Below are positions 7,973-16,683 of a stretch of 64,000 nt of DNA, one piece after another. The position numbers were made by a program, and so were the translations under genes. This stretch comes from Arthrobacter sp. 9V (GTDB lineage: Bacteria; Actinomycetota; Actinomycetes; Actinomycetales; Micrococcaceae), in assembly GCF_902506065.1 (NCBI RefSeq), contig NZ_LR732912.1:1162387-1226386 (forward strand). Reading direction: 5' to 3'. Positions within the stretch are counted from its first letter, which is position 1. Every line of letters starts with the position of its first letter. Below the pieces are notes generated by a model. That model was not told where the DNA came from. It made no database searches and saw only the letters and a program-made list of their open reading frames with translations.

Positions 7973-8722
7973 TCAGCCGAGGATGACGCTGGCGTGGAGC
8001 CCGCCTGTGGCAAATCCAAGGCTGCGGGCCATCGCGAGCGCCCCTGTGTTGCTGACATCGGCCTTCCACTGCAGGGTCAGGCCGGACGCCAGTGCTTCGT
8101 GCGCAGCGATGGAGGCAGCCAAGGTGCCCAGTCCGCGTCGCCGCCAGGGAGGTGCAACAAGAACTCCCATATTGGCCAGGATGCCTTCCCACTCGGAATA
8201 GGCGCCGCAGGCCACGGGCGTGGGCTGATCTTCCTCCGGATGCATGATGGTAAAACGATGCTCGAGACCTTGAAGGCCAACCTCGTTGATGTCATCCGGG
8301 GGGCACAAGCTTTCAAGGCTGATAGCTTCGGGGTTGCCATGGGAAACCGTGAGCTCTTCGGAAGGTTGTTGAAGTGGCAGATCGTCGGCAAAAAACAAGG
8401 CGGAGGATCCAAGCCCGTGTCCGCCGTGTGATCGCGTGATGGTCAACAACGTCACGTGTTGGGCGAGCTCCGTATCGGGGATGGATGCTGCCGCGTCAAG
8501 TGCCCACTGCGGTCCCAGGAGTGCTGAGATGCCGAAGAGGCGAAGGAAAACCAGGGTTCCCGCTGAATCATCCACACGGGTAATACGGTTGCTGATGTCC
8601 CCGGGGTCAGCCGCTGACGTGGCGAGCCGGGCTGCAGCGGTGGCGAAAGCGTCGTCGTCGAGCCCTAAACGACGAGCCCACGCCAGCTGGATAATGGCAG
8701 CGGACGTGGGCTCTAGAGTCAT
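7973..8722 (-). CDS. GNAT-family N-acetyltransferase
   Basis: A 249-aa protein. The acetyltransferase domain is in the C-terminal half, with the acetyl-CoA pyrophosphate loop PPWRRRGLGTLAA and a following ALASGLTLQW strand; the SNTGALAMARSLGF segment is the usual GNAT C-terminal motif. The N-terminal 130 residues form a separate helical region of unknown role. It starts 9 bp after the pfkA stop, so it is probably the second gene of a pfkA transcript. Substrate unknown. Confidence 0.8.
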   Translation of the reverse strand: MTLEPTSAAIIQLAWARRLGLDDDAFATAAARLATSAADPGDISNRITRVDDSAGTLVFLRLFGISALLGPQWALDAAASIPDTELAQHVTLLTITRSHGGHGLGSSALFFADDLPLQQPSEELTVSHGNPEAISLESLCPPDDINEVGLQGLEHRFTIMHPEEDQPTPVACGAYSEWEGILANMGVLVAPPWRRRGLGTLAASIAAHEALASGLTLQWKADVSNTGALAMARSLGFATGGLHASVILG

Positions 8723-8731
8723 GGATTCAGC

Positions 8732-9757
8732 CTAGCCGAAGAGCACGGACGCTTCGTCGTAGCGGTGTTGAGGCACGGTCTTGAGCTTGCCCAAGGCTTC
8801 CTCAAAGCCCACGTGGGAGATGTCCGTACCCTTCAGGGCCACCATGGTGCCCCAACGGCCTTCCACCACCGAGTCAATGGCGGCCATGCCCAGGCGTGTC
8901 GCCAGAACGCGGTCGTAGGCAGTGGGGACGCCACCACGCTGGATGTGGCCCAGGATCGTAGCCCGGGTTTCGATGCCCGTGCGGGCTTCGATTTCGGGAG
9001 CGAGCTGATCGGCGATGCCGCCCAGGCGGGGACGGCCGAAGGTGTCCAACCCGCGTTCTGAGTGCGGTGATTCCATGTGGTCCGGAACGAACCCTTCGGC
9101 AACCACTACCAACGGGGCGCGGCCGCGATCGTGGGCTTCCTGGACCCATTCGGTGATTTGTTCGATGCTTGCCTTCTGCTCCGGGATCAGTATGGCGTGG
9201 GCTCCGGCCGCCATGCCTGCGTGCAAGGCGATCCAGCCGACGTGGCGTCCCATGACTTCGGCGATCATGCAGCGGTGATGGGATTCGCCGGTGGTGCGGA
9301 GGCGGTCGATGGCCTCGGTGGCAATCTGCACGGCGGTATCGAAACCGAAAGTGTAGTCAGTGGCGTCGAGGTCGTTGTCCACGGTCTTGGGGACGCCGAC
9401 GATCTTCAGGCCGGCATCGGTGAGGCGCTTTGCCGCTGCCAGTGTCCCCTCGCCGCCGATTGCGATGATGGCGTCAATCCCAAGGCGTTCCATGTGCGCC
9501 TTGATGACCTCAGGGCCGCCCCCGTTTTCGAACGGGTTGGTGCGGGAAGTACCCAGGATGGTGCCACCCTGCTTGGCGATACCGCGGACCATGGTGCGGG
9601 GGATGTCGATCACATCACCTTCTACAACCCCGCGCCAACCGTCGCGGAAGCCCACAAACTCCTGGCCGTGGATGGCAATGCCCTTGAGGACTGATCCACG
9701 GATCACTGCGTTGAGGCCGGGGCAGTCGCCACCGCTGGTAAGAATGCCAATTTTCAT
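8732..9757 (-). CDS. pfkA: 6-phosphofructokinase
   Basis: A 341-aa phosphofructokinase that phosphorylates fructose 6-phosphate in glycolysis. Visible motifs are TSGGDCPGLNAVIRG (residues 7-21), GGEGT (101-105) and PKTVDNDLD (123-131), with the catalytic Asp127. Numbering coincides with the E. coli enzyme. Gly104 favours ATP as phosphoryl donor, whereas Lys124 is typical of PPi-linked enzymes; this G104/K124 combination is known from actinobacterial PFKs that use ATP. No clear Shine-Dalgarno sequence precedes the ATG. It is followed by the GNAT gene on the same strand. Confidence 0.93.
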   Translation of the reverse strand: MKIGILTSGGDCPGLNAVIRGSVLKGIAIHGQEFVGFRDGWRGVVEGDVIDIPRTMVRGIAKQGGTILGTSRTNPFENGGGPEVIKAHMERLGIDAIIAIGGEGTLAAAKRLTDAGLKIVGVPKTVDNDLDATDYTFGFDTAVQIATEAIDRLRTTGESHHRCMIAEVMGRHVGWIALHAGMAAGAHAILIPEQKASIEQITEWVQEAHDRGRAPLVVVAEGFVPDHMESPHSERGLDTFGRPRLGGIADQLAPEIEARTGIETRATILGHIQRGGVPTAYDRVLATRLGMAAIDSVVEGRWGTMVALKGTDISHVGFEEALGKLKTVPQHRYDEASVLFG

Positions 9758-9815
9758 GTTTGCTCACTCATGGCTTGGAGGAATACGTGCAGAGCGCCAC
9801 GCTGAGCTCCCCATG

Positions 9816-9846
9816 ATTGTAGACGCGCATGTGGGGTGGGACACAA
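9816..9846 (-). promoter_or_regulatory. Candidate pfkA promoter
   Basis: On the minus strand TTGTGT-19-TACAAT, about 60 bp upstream of the pfkA start. The -10 is good and the spacing is long. Confidence 0.4.
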
Positions 9847-9899
9847 ACGGTTACTTTTGACCCTGGCCGTGCGGTATTGGAAACCTGGATGAAAACAAC

Positions 9900-9929
9900 G
9901 AAACGCCCCGCTGGTCAGCAGGGCGTTTC
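9900..9929 (-). terminator. Terminator downstream of the PspC operon
   Basis: GAAACGCCC pairs with GGGCGTTTC around an inner CTG/CAG stem. On the minus strand it is followed by GTTGTTTTC, so it ends the PspC operon before pfkA. Confidence 0.7.
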
Positions 9930-9957
9930 GTGCAGTTCGGCTCGATGTAACCGTCAC

Positions 9958-10206
9958 TTACCGCGAGCGTTGGCTGATGAAGGACTCCAGTGCGATCTTG
10001 TTGTTCTGGTCCGGAAGGATCAGCCAGCCCAAAATGTAGACCACGAATGCGGGACCGGGCAGCAGGCAGAAGAGCAGGAAGGCCACGCGAACGTACGCTA
10101 CGTCCACCCTGAGCTTTGCTGCGATTCCTCCGCAGATGCCGCCGATCCAACGCTGCGGACCACGCTTCAGGCCGAGGCCCCTGACGATGCTGAAGAACTT
10201 GTCCAT
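9958..10206 (-). CDS. Short PspC-domain membrane protein
   Basis: An 82-aa protein that is essentially one PspC domain. It has a basic cytoplasmic start with RGPQRWIGGICGGIAAKLRVD, one membrane helix (about 43-65) and a short tail. PspC-type domains are found in envelope-stress systems and in actinobacterial membrane regulators. The ATG at 10206 follows GGAAGGGTG. It is the last gene of a three-gene minus-strand operon divergent from a PspC-fused histidine kinase. Exact function unknown; a regulatory membrane partner is inferred. Confidence 0.85.
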   Translation of the reverse strand: MDKFFSIVRGLGLKRGPQRWIGGICGGIAAKLRVDVAYVRVAFLLFCLLPGPAFVVYILGWLILPDQNNKIALESFISQRSR

Positions 10207-10255
10207 GGCTACACCCTTCCGTGTTGTGGTTGCTTTGTCACGCTGTTGCGTCCGG

Positions 10256-10696
10256 TCACTTGGCCGGGCCCTTTGGTGTGCCCGGACCCTTACGGGCTGA
10301 CAGGAGCCCACCGACCACCAGTGCTGCCCCCGCGCCGATCATCAAACCGATCAATACGTACGTGCCGTTCAGCGTGACCCAGCCAAGTGTGGAGATGACG
10401 ATCAGGGCCGCGAGGGCGATCACAATCAACCCCCACACCACTGTTCCAATGCGCGCCTGCCGGGGTTCGGCGTCGTCCGTGTGCTCCACTGTGAAGCTGG
10501 GTTCCAGCGGTGGCGTGAGCGGGATCTGCTGGAGGCCTGGCTTCGGCAGCGCGTCCGTGGGGCGGGTTTCAGCGGGACGCTGTTCCCGGGGCAGCGCTTC
10601 CCGGGGCAGCGGCTCCGTTGCCTGAAGCGGCTCTGTCGCGTCAAGTGGCTCTGTTGCTTGCGTGGGGCGTGCCTTGCCGGGCTCGTTGGTGTTCAT
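10256..10696 (-). CDS. Two-helix membrane protein with a repeated ATEPL segment
   Basis: A 146-aa protein. The first 80 residues are hydrophilic and rich in Pro, Glu and Thr, with ATEPL repeated three times near residues 14-30. Two membrane helices follow (about 84-107 and 112-133) and a short basic tail. It starts 1 bp after the stop of the PspC/LiaF-like gene and so belongs to that operon. No family was recognised. The layout suggests a small membrane accessory of the envelope-stress cluster. Confidence 0.75.
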   Translation of the reverse strand: MNTNEPGKARPTQATEPLDATEPLQATEPLPREALPREQRPAETRPTDALPKPGLQQIPLTPPLEPSFTVEHTDDAEPRQARIGTVVWGLIVIALAALIVISTLGWVTLNGTYVLIGLMIGAGAALVVGGLLSARKGPGTPKGPAK

Positions 10697-10697
10697 G

Positions 10698-12275
10698 TCA
10701 GTTTCCTTCCTGGATGGTCACGTTGCTGAACGTGCCGTCAATTTCCACCACGAGGTTGGCTCCCGGCTTTTCAGTGTTGTAGAGCGTCCTCTGGTCCTGC
10801 AGGCGTCCACCGCGGTCTGATCCGCGTTCGTTGAGGTTGCCGAACGTCATGTCGGCCCTGACCTCCACGGGCACATCATCGGGAATGATCACGGTGACGT
10901 TGCTGGCCGTGGCATCAACCGGAATCAGGACCTCGGAGATCAGCGGCGGCTTCAGGGCAATCTCTCTCAAGTCCAAGCGTCCTTGCGCCCCTGTGACGTC
11001 GATTCCTTGCCGCGCCTGCTCCAGGCTCGTAGGTGCCCAGTTCACGTCGTGGAAGGTGAAGCGGTCGCCGTTCCTCGGGACCACGTTGAAGATTCCGCCA
11101 ATGATCAGGGCTGCCACTGCGAGGAAGCCAAGGAACCCTGAGGTCCGCCCGCGAAGCCCGGCCACCAGGATGCCCAAGCCGAGTACGGCTGCGCCTGCAG
11201 CCCACACCACGGCGTTACCCGAGTTGCCCAGCTCAATGACGTTGCCGGCGTCGAGCGCTTTCAAGGTGCCGCCGGCGAGGAGTGCAGCGCCCGCAGAGAC
11301 TGCCACGATCGCAGGACCGGGGCCCTTTTTCTTCGGTGCCGCCGGCTTTGGCTGCCAACCTTGCGGAGGAGTAGGGCCGTAAGGAGGACGCGGACCGGAG
11401 GGCGCACCTGGGCCGTAAGAGGTAAAGGGACCCGACGGCGGAACCGGACCGGAACCGTAGCCGCCGGAGGGATTGGGCCGTCCTTGATGCTTGGTGCCGG
11501 GCGCCGCTGCACCGTAGACAGGCACTCCGGTGTTAGTGCCGGTGGTAGTGGTGGACGCATAGGACGTTGGCGTGCCGTACACGGTGCTGCCGTAGGTGGT
11601 GCTGCCGGGAGCGGCTGCGAAGTCTTGCTGTCCCATGCCGGGAGTTCCCTTGGAAGCCTTGTTGCGTTGAACCAGGAAGTAGATGAGGTAGAAAACGCCG
11701 CCCATCCAGAAGAGCGTCCAGAACAGGCCCGGCAGTCCGTTCCAGCCCCAACCCCAGAATCCGCGGCCCAGGCTCGGCAGTCCGATGATGGTGGTGATCA
11801 ACGCACCGGTCATGCCCCCTGACCAACGGCCCGCAGCGGCTTCCTGTACGTGGATCCGGCCGTCAGGCTCGGGCAGGAGCGCCCAGGCCACGCCGTAAAG
11901 CAGCACGCCCACGCCTGCAAAGAGTGCCAGGACAATGAAGATGCCCCTCACAATCAGGGGATCGATGCCGAACCGGTGGGCCACACCGCTCGCCACGCCG
12001 CCGATCCAACGGTCCGGCCCACGGCGGATGCCTTGGTTGCGGATCCAGTCGAAGAAGTTCTGTTGGGAACCGGCAGGCGCGCTGCCGGCCGGTGGGAAGG
12101 TGTTGCCGGTGGCGCCGCTTCCCGAAGGAGCTCCGGGCTCTCCAGGTGTCCCCGAAGGCGTTCCGGACGTGGCACCCGTGGCACCGGTGGAAGCGCCGGT
12201 ATAGGCGCTGGAGCCGGATCCGCCGGCGGTGCCTGGCGTTCCGGGTTCCTCTGGGTTCATGCTGTTCGCGTTCAT
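10698..12275 (-). CDS. PspC/LiaF-like membrane protein
   Basis: A 525-aa protein. Residues 1-72 are a Gly/Thr/Pro/Ser-rich low-complexity stretch. A PspC domain occupies about 83-140 (RGPDRWIGGVASGVAHRFG). Further membrane segments and a Tyr/Gly/Pro-rich cytoplasmic linker follow. The C-terminal 120 residues (ISEVLIPVDATASNVTVIIP to the end) look like the beta-rich C-terminal domain of LiaF-type proteins. LiaF inhibits its cognate LiaS kinase in Firmicutes. Here the divergent gene pair encodes a kinase and LuxR-type regulator, which fits a LiaFSR-like circuit; this is inference. Confidence 0.8.
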   Translation of the reverse strand: MNANSMNPEEPGTPGTAGGSGSSAYTGASTGATGATSGTPSGTPGEPGAPSGSGATGNTFPPAGSAPAGSQQNFFDWIRNQGIRRGPDRWIGGVASGVAHRFGIDPLIVRGIFIVLALFAGVGVLLYGVAWALLPEPDGRIHVQEAAAGRWSGGMTGALITTIIGLPSLGRGFWGWGWNGLPGLFWTLFWMGGVFYLIYFLVQRNKASKGTPGMGQQDFAAAPGSTTYGSTVYGTPTSYASTTTTGTNTGVPVYGAAAPGTKHQGRPNPSGGYGSGPVPPSGPFTSYGPGAPSGPRPPYGPTPPQGWQPKPAAPKKKGPGPAIVAVSAGAALLAGGTLKALDAGNVIELGNSGNAVVWAAGAAVLGLGILVAGLRGRTSGFLGFLAVAALIIGGIFNVVPRNGDRFTFHDVNWAPTSLEQARQGIDVTGAQGRLDLREIALKPPLISEVLIPVDATASNVTVIIPDDVPVEVRADMTFGNLNERGSDRGGRLQDQRTLYNTEKPGANLVVEIDGTFSNVTIQEGN

Positions 12276-12400
12276 ACTTCGATCCTGCCGTCCGAGCCAC
12301 CCTGCCCTCTACTGGGGGATACCCTGAATGATCCCTGAGAGAGCCCCGAACGAGGCTGGTTTCCGGTCCGGGTCACCCTGATCCGTGTTTGGATTGGTAC
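12276..12400. promoter_or_regulatory. Divergent control region of the PspC cluster
   Basis: A 125-bp gap between the divergent PspC operon and the kinase-regulator pair. ACCCTG occurs three times in the same orientation (12299, 12321, 12375), the last two continuing as ACCCTGA. They could be binding sites for the LuxR-type regulator. No convincing -35/-10 pair was found. Confidence 0.3.
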
Positions 12401-13867
12401 ATGACAACCGCTGTGCAACGCCCCCCGCTGGTCCGCAGCAGCGACCGCATGATCGCGGGCGTCTGCAGTGGACTGGCGGATCACTTGGGCTGGCCGGTCA
12501 AGTTCGTCCGGTTGGGCATGATCCTGGCCTGTTTCGCTGGTGGTGCAGGCGTGGCCTTTTACGCGTGGCTGTGGACCATGGTTCCCACTGCTGACGAGAA
12601 CGCCAAGCGCAACGCCCGCCGGCCGGCGTCGCCCATTGCTCCTGCGGTGAGCCTGCCGCCGGCGTCCGTCCCAACTTCCGGTTCTTCCATGGCGCCAAAA
12701 ATGTACGACGCCGGAGCGTCTCCGGCGGTGGCCGGCGCACCCCCGGTACCCGGGAACGTCCCTGGCGACCTTCCTGTTCCCGGTAATGGTGTGAGGCCAG
12801 GCAACGGTTCTGTCCCGGATGGAGCAGGCACTCTTGCGTCCTGGTTCTCTTTCCGCAAGATCCAATACGGCAAGGAAATCCTGCTCGGAGCGGCGCTGCT
12901 CCTGGTGGCTGCAATCTTGATCGCCCGCCAGTTCGGTGTTGACGTCCCCTTGGGAACACTCATTCCAGCCGCCGCCATCCTGGGTGGTGCTGCGATCGCC
13001 TGGATGCAGCTCGACGAGACCCGACGAGCCGGCTTGGTCAACAAGACAAAGGCCGATCAGGCAGGTGGATGGACGCGCTTGGCAGCGGGACTGGCCTTGG
13101 TGGTGGCAGGCGTCCTGGTGATGGTGTCCGGCTCGGGATCGTGGGAGCAGACCTGGTTGGCATTGCTGGCATCGGTGGCTGTCCTGGGTGGAGTTGCCTT
13201 GGTGCTGCTGCCGTGGGGCCTGAAATTCTGGAAGGACCTCGAAACTGAGCGCGCAGGCCGCGTTCGCGAAACTGAGCGCGCGGAGATCGCAGCGCACTTG
13301 CACGACTCCGTTCTTCAAACCCTGGCGCTCATCCAGCGCAGGGCCGGTTCTGAACAGGACGTCGTGCGCCTCGCCAGGGCCCAGGAACGCGAGCTTCGTT
13401 CCTGGCTGTTCAGTGATCCCGCCAAGGAGTCGGGCCTTCTGGCAGACCGGATCAAGGCTGTCGCGGCCGAAGTGGAGGACTCCCATGGGCATGCCGTGGA
13501 GGTCGTGACAGTAGGAGACACCGAGATGACGGATCGGCACGAGGCCTTGATCCAGGCGGCCAGGGAGGCCATGCTCAACGCTGCCCGGCACGGCGGTGGA
13601 ACAGTATCGGTGTATCTGGAGAGCACCGCCGGCAGTACAGAGGTCTTCATCAAGGACCGTGGCCCGGGCTTCGATCCTGACGCTGTCCCGGATGACAGGC
13701 TGGGCGTCAAGGAGTCCATCATCGGCCGGATGAAGCGGCATGGCGGCACAGCGGTCATCAACAGCAGCAGTGACGGTACGGAAGTCCGGTTGGCCCTTCC
13801 GTCGATACATGCGGATGCCGGGGAGCAGCGCAACGGCGAACAGCGGAATGGAGAAGCGAAGCAATGA
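12401..13867 (+). CDS. PspC-fused sensor histidine kinase (LiaS/DesK-like)
   Basis: About 488 aa. An N-terminal PspC domain (about 12-62; SSDRMIAGVCSGLADHLGW) is followed by a Pro/Ala-rich linker, four membrane helices (about 150-280) and a HisKA_3-type kinase core. The predicted phosphoacceptor is His301 in IAAHLHDSVLQTL. The ATPase domain shows an N box (REAMLNAARHGGG) and a G box (DRGPGFDPD). ATG at 12401 is chosen; a TTG at 12389 is possible. Its 3' end overlaps the response-regulator gene by ATGA. PspC fused to a kinase suggests that envelope state is sensed directly through the membrane part. Confidence 0.88.
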   Translation: MTTAVQRPPLVRSSDRMIAGVCSGLADHLGWPVKFVRLGMILACFAGGAGVAFYAWLWTMVPTADENAKRNARRPASPIAPAVSLPPASVPTSGSSMAPKMYDAGASPAVAGAPPVPGNVPGDLPVPGNGVRPGNGSVPDGAGTLASWFSFRKIQYGKEILLGAALLLVAAILIARQFGVDVPLGTLIPAAAILGGAAIAWMQLDETRRAGLVNKTKADQAGGWTRLAAGLALVVAGVLVMVSGSGSWEQTWLALLASVAVLGGVALVLLPWGLKFWKDLETERAGRVRETERAEIAAHLHDSVLQTLALIQRRAGSEQDVVRLARAQERELRSWLFSDPAKESGLLADRIKAVAAEVEDSHGHAVEVVTVGDTEMTDRHEALIQAAREAMLNAARHGGGTVSVYLESTAGSTEVFIKDRGPGFDPDAVPDDRLGVKESIIGRMKRHGGTAVINSSSDGTEVRLALPSIHADAGEQRNGEQRNGEAKQ

Positions 13868-14538
13868 ACAACAGCCCTGAGAACGGTGCCGGACGCCGGG
13901 TGCGCGTGGTCATCGTGGACGATCACACCATTTTCCGCTCCGGATTGAAGGCCGATCTGGACGAACGCATGGATGTTGTGGGTGAGGCCGGAACCGTGGA
14001 ACAGGCCATTGAAGTCATAGCCGGGACCCGCCCGGAAGTAGTGCTCCTGGATGTGCACCTTCCCGGCGGTTTGGGCGGTGGCGGACGTGAAGTCATCGCA
14101 GGATCTTCGGCCCTGTTGGGCACCACCAGTTTCCTGGCGCTGAGTGTCTCGGACGCAGCCGAGGACGTGGTCTCGGTCATCCGGGCGGGCGCCCGCGGGT
14201 ACGTCACTAAAACCATTTCCGGCAAGGAAATTTCCGACGCCGTCATCCGCGTAGCCGATGGCGATGCCGTCTTTTCTCCCCGTTTGGCGGGCTTCGTTCT
14301 GGACGCTTTCGGTACTGCACCGGCTGACATCGCCGACGACGAATTGGACAAACTGTCCGCCCGTGAACTCGAGGTCATGCGGCTGATCGCCCGGGGTTAC
14401 AGCTACAAGGAAGTGGCCAAGGAGCTGTTCATCTCCATCAAAACTGTGGAAACGCACGTTTCTGCGGTCCTCAGGAAGCTCCAGCTTTCCAGCCGCCACG
14501 AACTCACCAAGTGGGCGGCCGAACGCCGCCTCCTTTGA
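13864..14538 (+). CDS. LuxR/NarL-family response regulator
   Basis: A 224-aa partner of the upstream kinase. The receiver domain (about 13-140) has the acidic pair Asp19-Asp20 (VVIVDDHTIF), predicted phosphorylation site Asp63 (VVLLDVHLPGG) and a conserved Lys in YVTKTISGKE. The C-terminal helix-turn-helix contains SARELEVMRLIARGYSYKEVA and SIKTVETHVSAVLRKLQ, the LuxR signature. Coupled to the kinase by a 4-nt overlap. Likely targets are the divergent PspC operon and its own promoter. Confidence 0.92.
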   Translation: MNNSPENGAGRRVRVVIVDDHTIFRSGLKADLDERMDVVGEAGTVEQAIEVIAGTRPEVVLLDVHLPGGLGGGGREVIAGSSALLGTTSFLALSVSDAAEDVVSVIRAGARGYVTKTISGKEISDAVIRVADGDAVFSPRLAGFVLDAFGTAPADIADDELDKLSARELEVMRLIARGYSYKEVAKELFISIKTVETHVSAVLRKLQLSSRHELTKWAAERRLL

Positions 14539-14595
14539 CGCTCCCTCACATCCCGCTGGTTTTTCCCGGACCCTCACTCACATCCCGTCGCTTAA

Positions 14596-14640
14596 ACGCA
14601 AACGCTCTTCCACCTGCCAAAGGTGGAAGAGCGTTTGCGT
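14596..14640. terminator. Bidirectional hairpin between the regulator gene and aspC
   Basis: A perfect 20-bp stem (14596-14615 with 14621-14640) around a 5-nt loop lies between convergent genes. Flanking T runs are poor on the plus strand. Confidence 0.75.
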
Positions 14641-14651
14641 TGGCTGGAAAG

Positions 14652-15881
14652 CTACTTGGCCTTGCCCAGGAACTCCTGGATGCGGCGAACACCCTCGGCG
14701 AGGTCGTCATCGCCCAGTGCGTAGGAGAGCCGCACATAGCCGGACGGGCCAAAAGCCTCGCCCGGAACTATGGCAACTTCAACTTCGTCGAGGATGAGCG
14801 TGGCAAGCTCAGCCGAAGTCTGCGGCCGGACCGGACCGTTGGAGGTCTCGAATTCCTTACCCAGCAAGCCGCGAACGTCCGCGTACACGTAAAAGGCGCC
14901 GGTCGGCGTCGGGCATTCAACGCCTTCGATCGCGTTCAGGCCGGCAACAATTGCCTTGCGGCGGCGGTCGAAAGCTACCTTCATTTCATCGACGGCGGTC
15001 AGCGGACCGGTGAGGGCAGCGGCGGCAGCGATCTGCATGATGTTCGAGACGTTTGAGGTCGCGTGCGATTGCAAATTGGTGGCGGCCTTGATGACGTCGG
15101 CCGGGCCGATCATCCAACCCACGCGCCAGCCGGTCATGGCATAGGTCTTGGCCACCCCGTTGAGGATGACAACTTTGTCGCCCAACTCCGGTGCGGCAGT
15201 GGCGATGGAGGTGAACTCCACGCCGTCGTATGTCAGGTGCTCGTAGATCTCGTCGGTAACAACCCAGAGTCCCTTGGATGCGGCCCACTTGCCGATCTCC
15301 GCAACCTGCTCGGGGCTGTAAACGGCGCCGGTGGGGTTGGACGGAGAAACGAACAGCAGGATCTTGGTCTTGTCAGTCACCGCGGCCTCAAGCTGCTCGA
15401 CTGTCACCAGGTAGCCCTGTTCGGGTCCGGCGAAGACCTCAACCGGCACGCCGCCGGCAAGGCGGATGGCCTCCGGGTACGTGGTCCAGAAGGGGGTGGG
15501 GATGATCACTTCGTCGCCCGGATCCACCAATGTTGCAAACGTGTTGTAAACCGCCTGCTTGCCGCCATTGGTCACCAGGACCTGGGAAGGGTCAACCTGG
15601 TAGCCGGAGTCACGCAGCGTCTTTTCTGCGATTGCCTTCTTCAGCTCCGGAAGACCGCCGGCGGGGGAGTAGCGGTGGTATTTCGGCTGACGTGCTGCCT
15701 CAATGGCTGCCTGGACGATGTAGTCGGGGGTGGGGAAGTCGGGTTCACCTGCCCCGAATCCGATCACGGGACGTCCCGCGGCCTTAAGTGCCTTGGCCTT
15801 GGCGTCAACGGCAAGGGTGGCGGATTCTGCAATGGCGGAGATTCGCTGTGAAATGCGGGCGGTAGTTGTTCCGGCAGACAT
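14652..15881 (-). CDS. aspC: Class I aspartate/aromatic aminotransferase
   Basis: A 409-aa PLP enzyme, cytoplasmic, transferring amino groups between aspartate (or related amino acids) and 2-oxoglutarate. Lys245 in [16 protein letters not shown] is the predicted Schiff-base lysine. Other family landmarks are [25 protein letters not shown] and SPSNPTG. Length and the short N-terminus fit the subgroup I-gamma aspartate aminotransferases of Gram-positives and actinobacteria. Exact substrate range is not fixed by sequence; some relatives also act on prephenate. ATG at 15881. Confidence 0.88.
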   Translation of the reverse strand: MSAGTTTARISQRISAIAESATLAVDAKAKALKAAGRPVIGFGAGEPDFPTPDYIVQAAIEAARQPKYHRYSPAGGLPELKKAIAEKTLRDSGYQVDPSQVLVTNGGKQAVYNTFATLVDPGDEVIIPTPFWTTYPEAIRLAGGVPVEVFAGPEQGYLVTVEQLEAAVTDKTKILLFVSPSNPTGAVYSPEQVAEIGKWAASKGLWVVTDEIYEHLTYDGVEFTSIATAAPELGDKVVILNGVAKTYAMTGWRVGWMIGPADVIKAATNLQSHATSNVSNIMQIAAAAALTGPLTAVDEMKVAFDRRRKAIVAGLNAIEGVECPTPTGAFYVYADVRGLLGKEFETSNGPVRPQTSAELATLILDEVEVAIVPGEAFGPSGYVRLSYALGDDDLAEGVRRIQEFLGKAK

Positions 15882-16041
15882 CTATGTACCGTTCTTCGCA
15901 GGCAGCTCGAGGGCTGGATGATGGGATTCGACGTAAACTACCTTATGCTGTTCTGCGGAGCTCCCGGGTGCCTGCAGAACTTTGTGACTGATAATGCTGG
16001 TCACAGGCTTTTTAGGACCAGGAGGCTCGGAATCGGGCCGG

Positions 16042-16071
16042 TTCGACTATCGCGAAATTCTTGCGTAGACT
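16042..16071 (+). promoter_or_regulatory. Candidate promoter for tRNA-Trp (and secE)
   Basis: TTCGAC-18-TAGACT, with transcription expected near 16078, about 57 bp before the tRNA. The same -10 hexamer recurs before rpsL, tuf and secY. Confidence 0.5.
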
Positions 16072-16134
16072 GGTTCACCGGTGTTGAAAAGCACCACAGG
16101 CTGAAGTGCGGCCTGAAACATGGATTCGATCCAT

Positions 16135-16207
16135 AGGGTAGTGGCGCAATTGGTAGCGCAGCGGTCTCCAAAACCGCAGGTTGCAGGTTCGAGTCCTGTC
16201 TGCCCTG
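16135..16207 (+). tRNA. tRNA-Trp (CCA)
   Basis: A complete cloverleaf can be folded. The acceptor stem AGGGTAG pairs with CTGCCCT, with one T-G wobble. The D loop reads AATTGGTAG, the anticodon stem GCGGT/ACCGC frames CTCCAAA with anticodon CCA, and the T loop is TTCGAGT. The terminal CCA is not encoded. Its position just before secE is common in actinobacteria. Confidence 0.97.
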
Positions 16208-16302
16208 CGCAAGCTGTTCCGGCGGAAACGCCGGGGCACGCGCAGCAACCATGGCTCTGATCAGAGTCGGGTCAACGACTTTGCAAGGTGAGTGAGGACC
16301 AG

Positions 16303-16569
16303 GTGACCGAAACAGCTGCCAGCAGCTCTAAGGGCCGTCCCGCCAAGAAAGCCGATCGCGGCTTCTTCGCCCGTATTGCACTCTTTGTCCGCCAGGTCAT
16401 TGGCGAACTGAAGAAGGTCGTTGCCCCCACCCGCAAGGAACTGATCAATTACACGCTCGTGGTGCTGGTGTTCGTGGCCATCATGATGCTCATCGTCACT
16501 CTGCTGGATCTGGCCTTTGGCACAGGAGTCAGTTGGGTCTTTGGTGGCTCCGGGGCTACGGACCAATAA
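16303..16569 (+). CDS. secE: Preprotein translocase subunit SecE
   Basis: A single-helix subunit of the SecYEG channel. The 88-aa protein has a basic cytoplasmic start, the conserved amphipathic stretch VIGELKKVVAPTRKEL and one membrane helix (about 50-75). GTG at 16303 is chosen because GAGGACCAG lies at proper distance; a GTG at 16288 would add five residues. It follows tRNA-Trp and precedes nusG, the standard order. Confidence 0.93.
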   Translation: MTETAASSSKGRPAKKADRGFFARIALFVRQVIGELKKVVAPTRKELINYTLVVLVFVAIMMLIVTLLDLAFGTGVSWVFGGSGATDQ

Positions 16570-16683
16570 GCGGATCTGTCCGCAAACTGTGTGAAATTCC
16601 TTGTTGATTCAGGGATTTTGCGGGGTTTGCGGAATTGAGCCATTTAACTAGGCATGTTAGGCAATGAGGAAGCAGGAGACCAA

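Noticed and set aside
10558..10650. Short direct repeats as a possible CRISPR or satellite
   Set aside because: They are in-frame ATEPL codon repeats of a membrane protein; no spacers.
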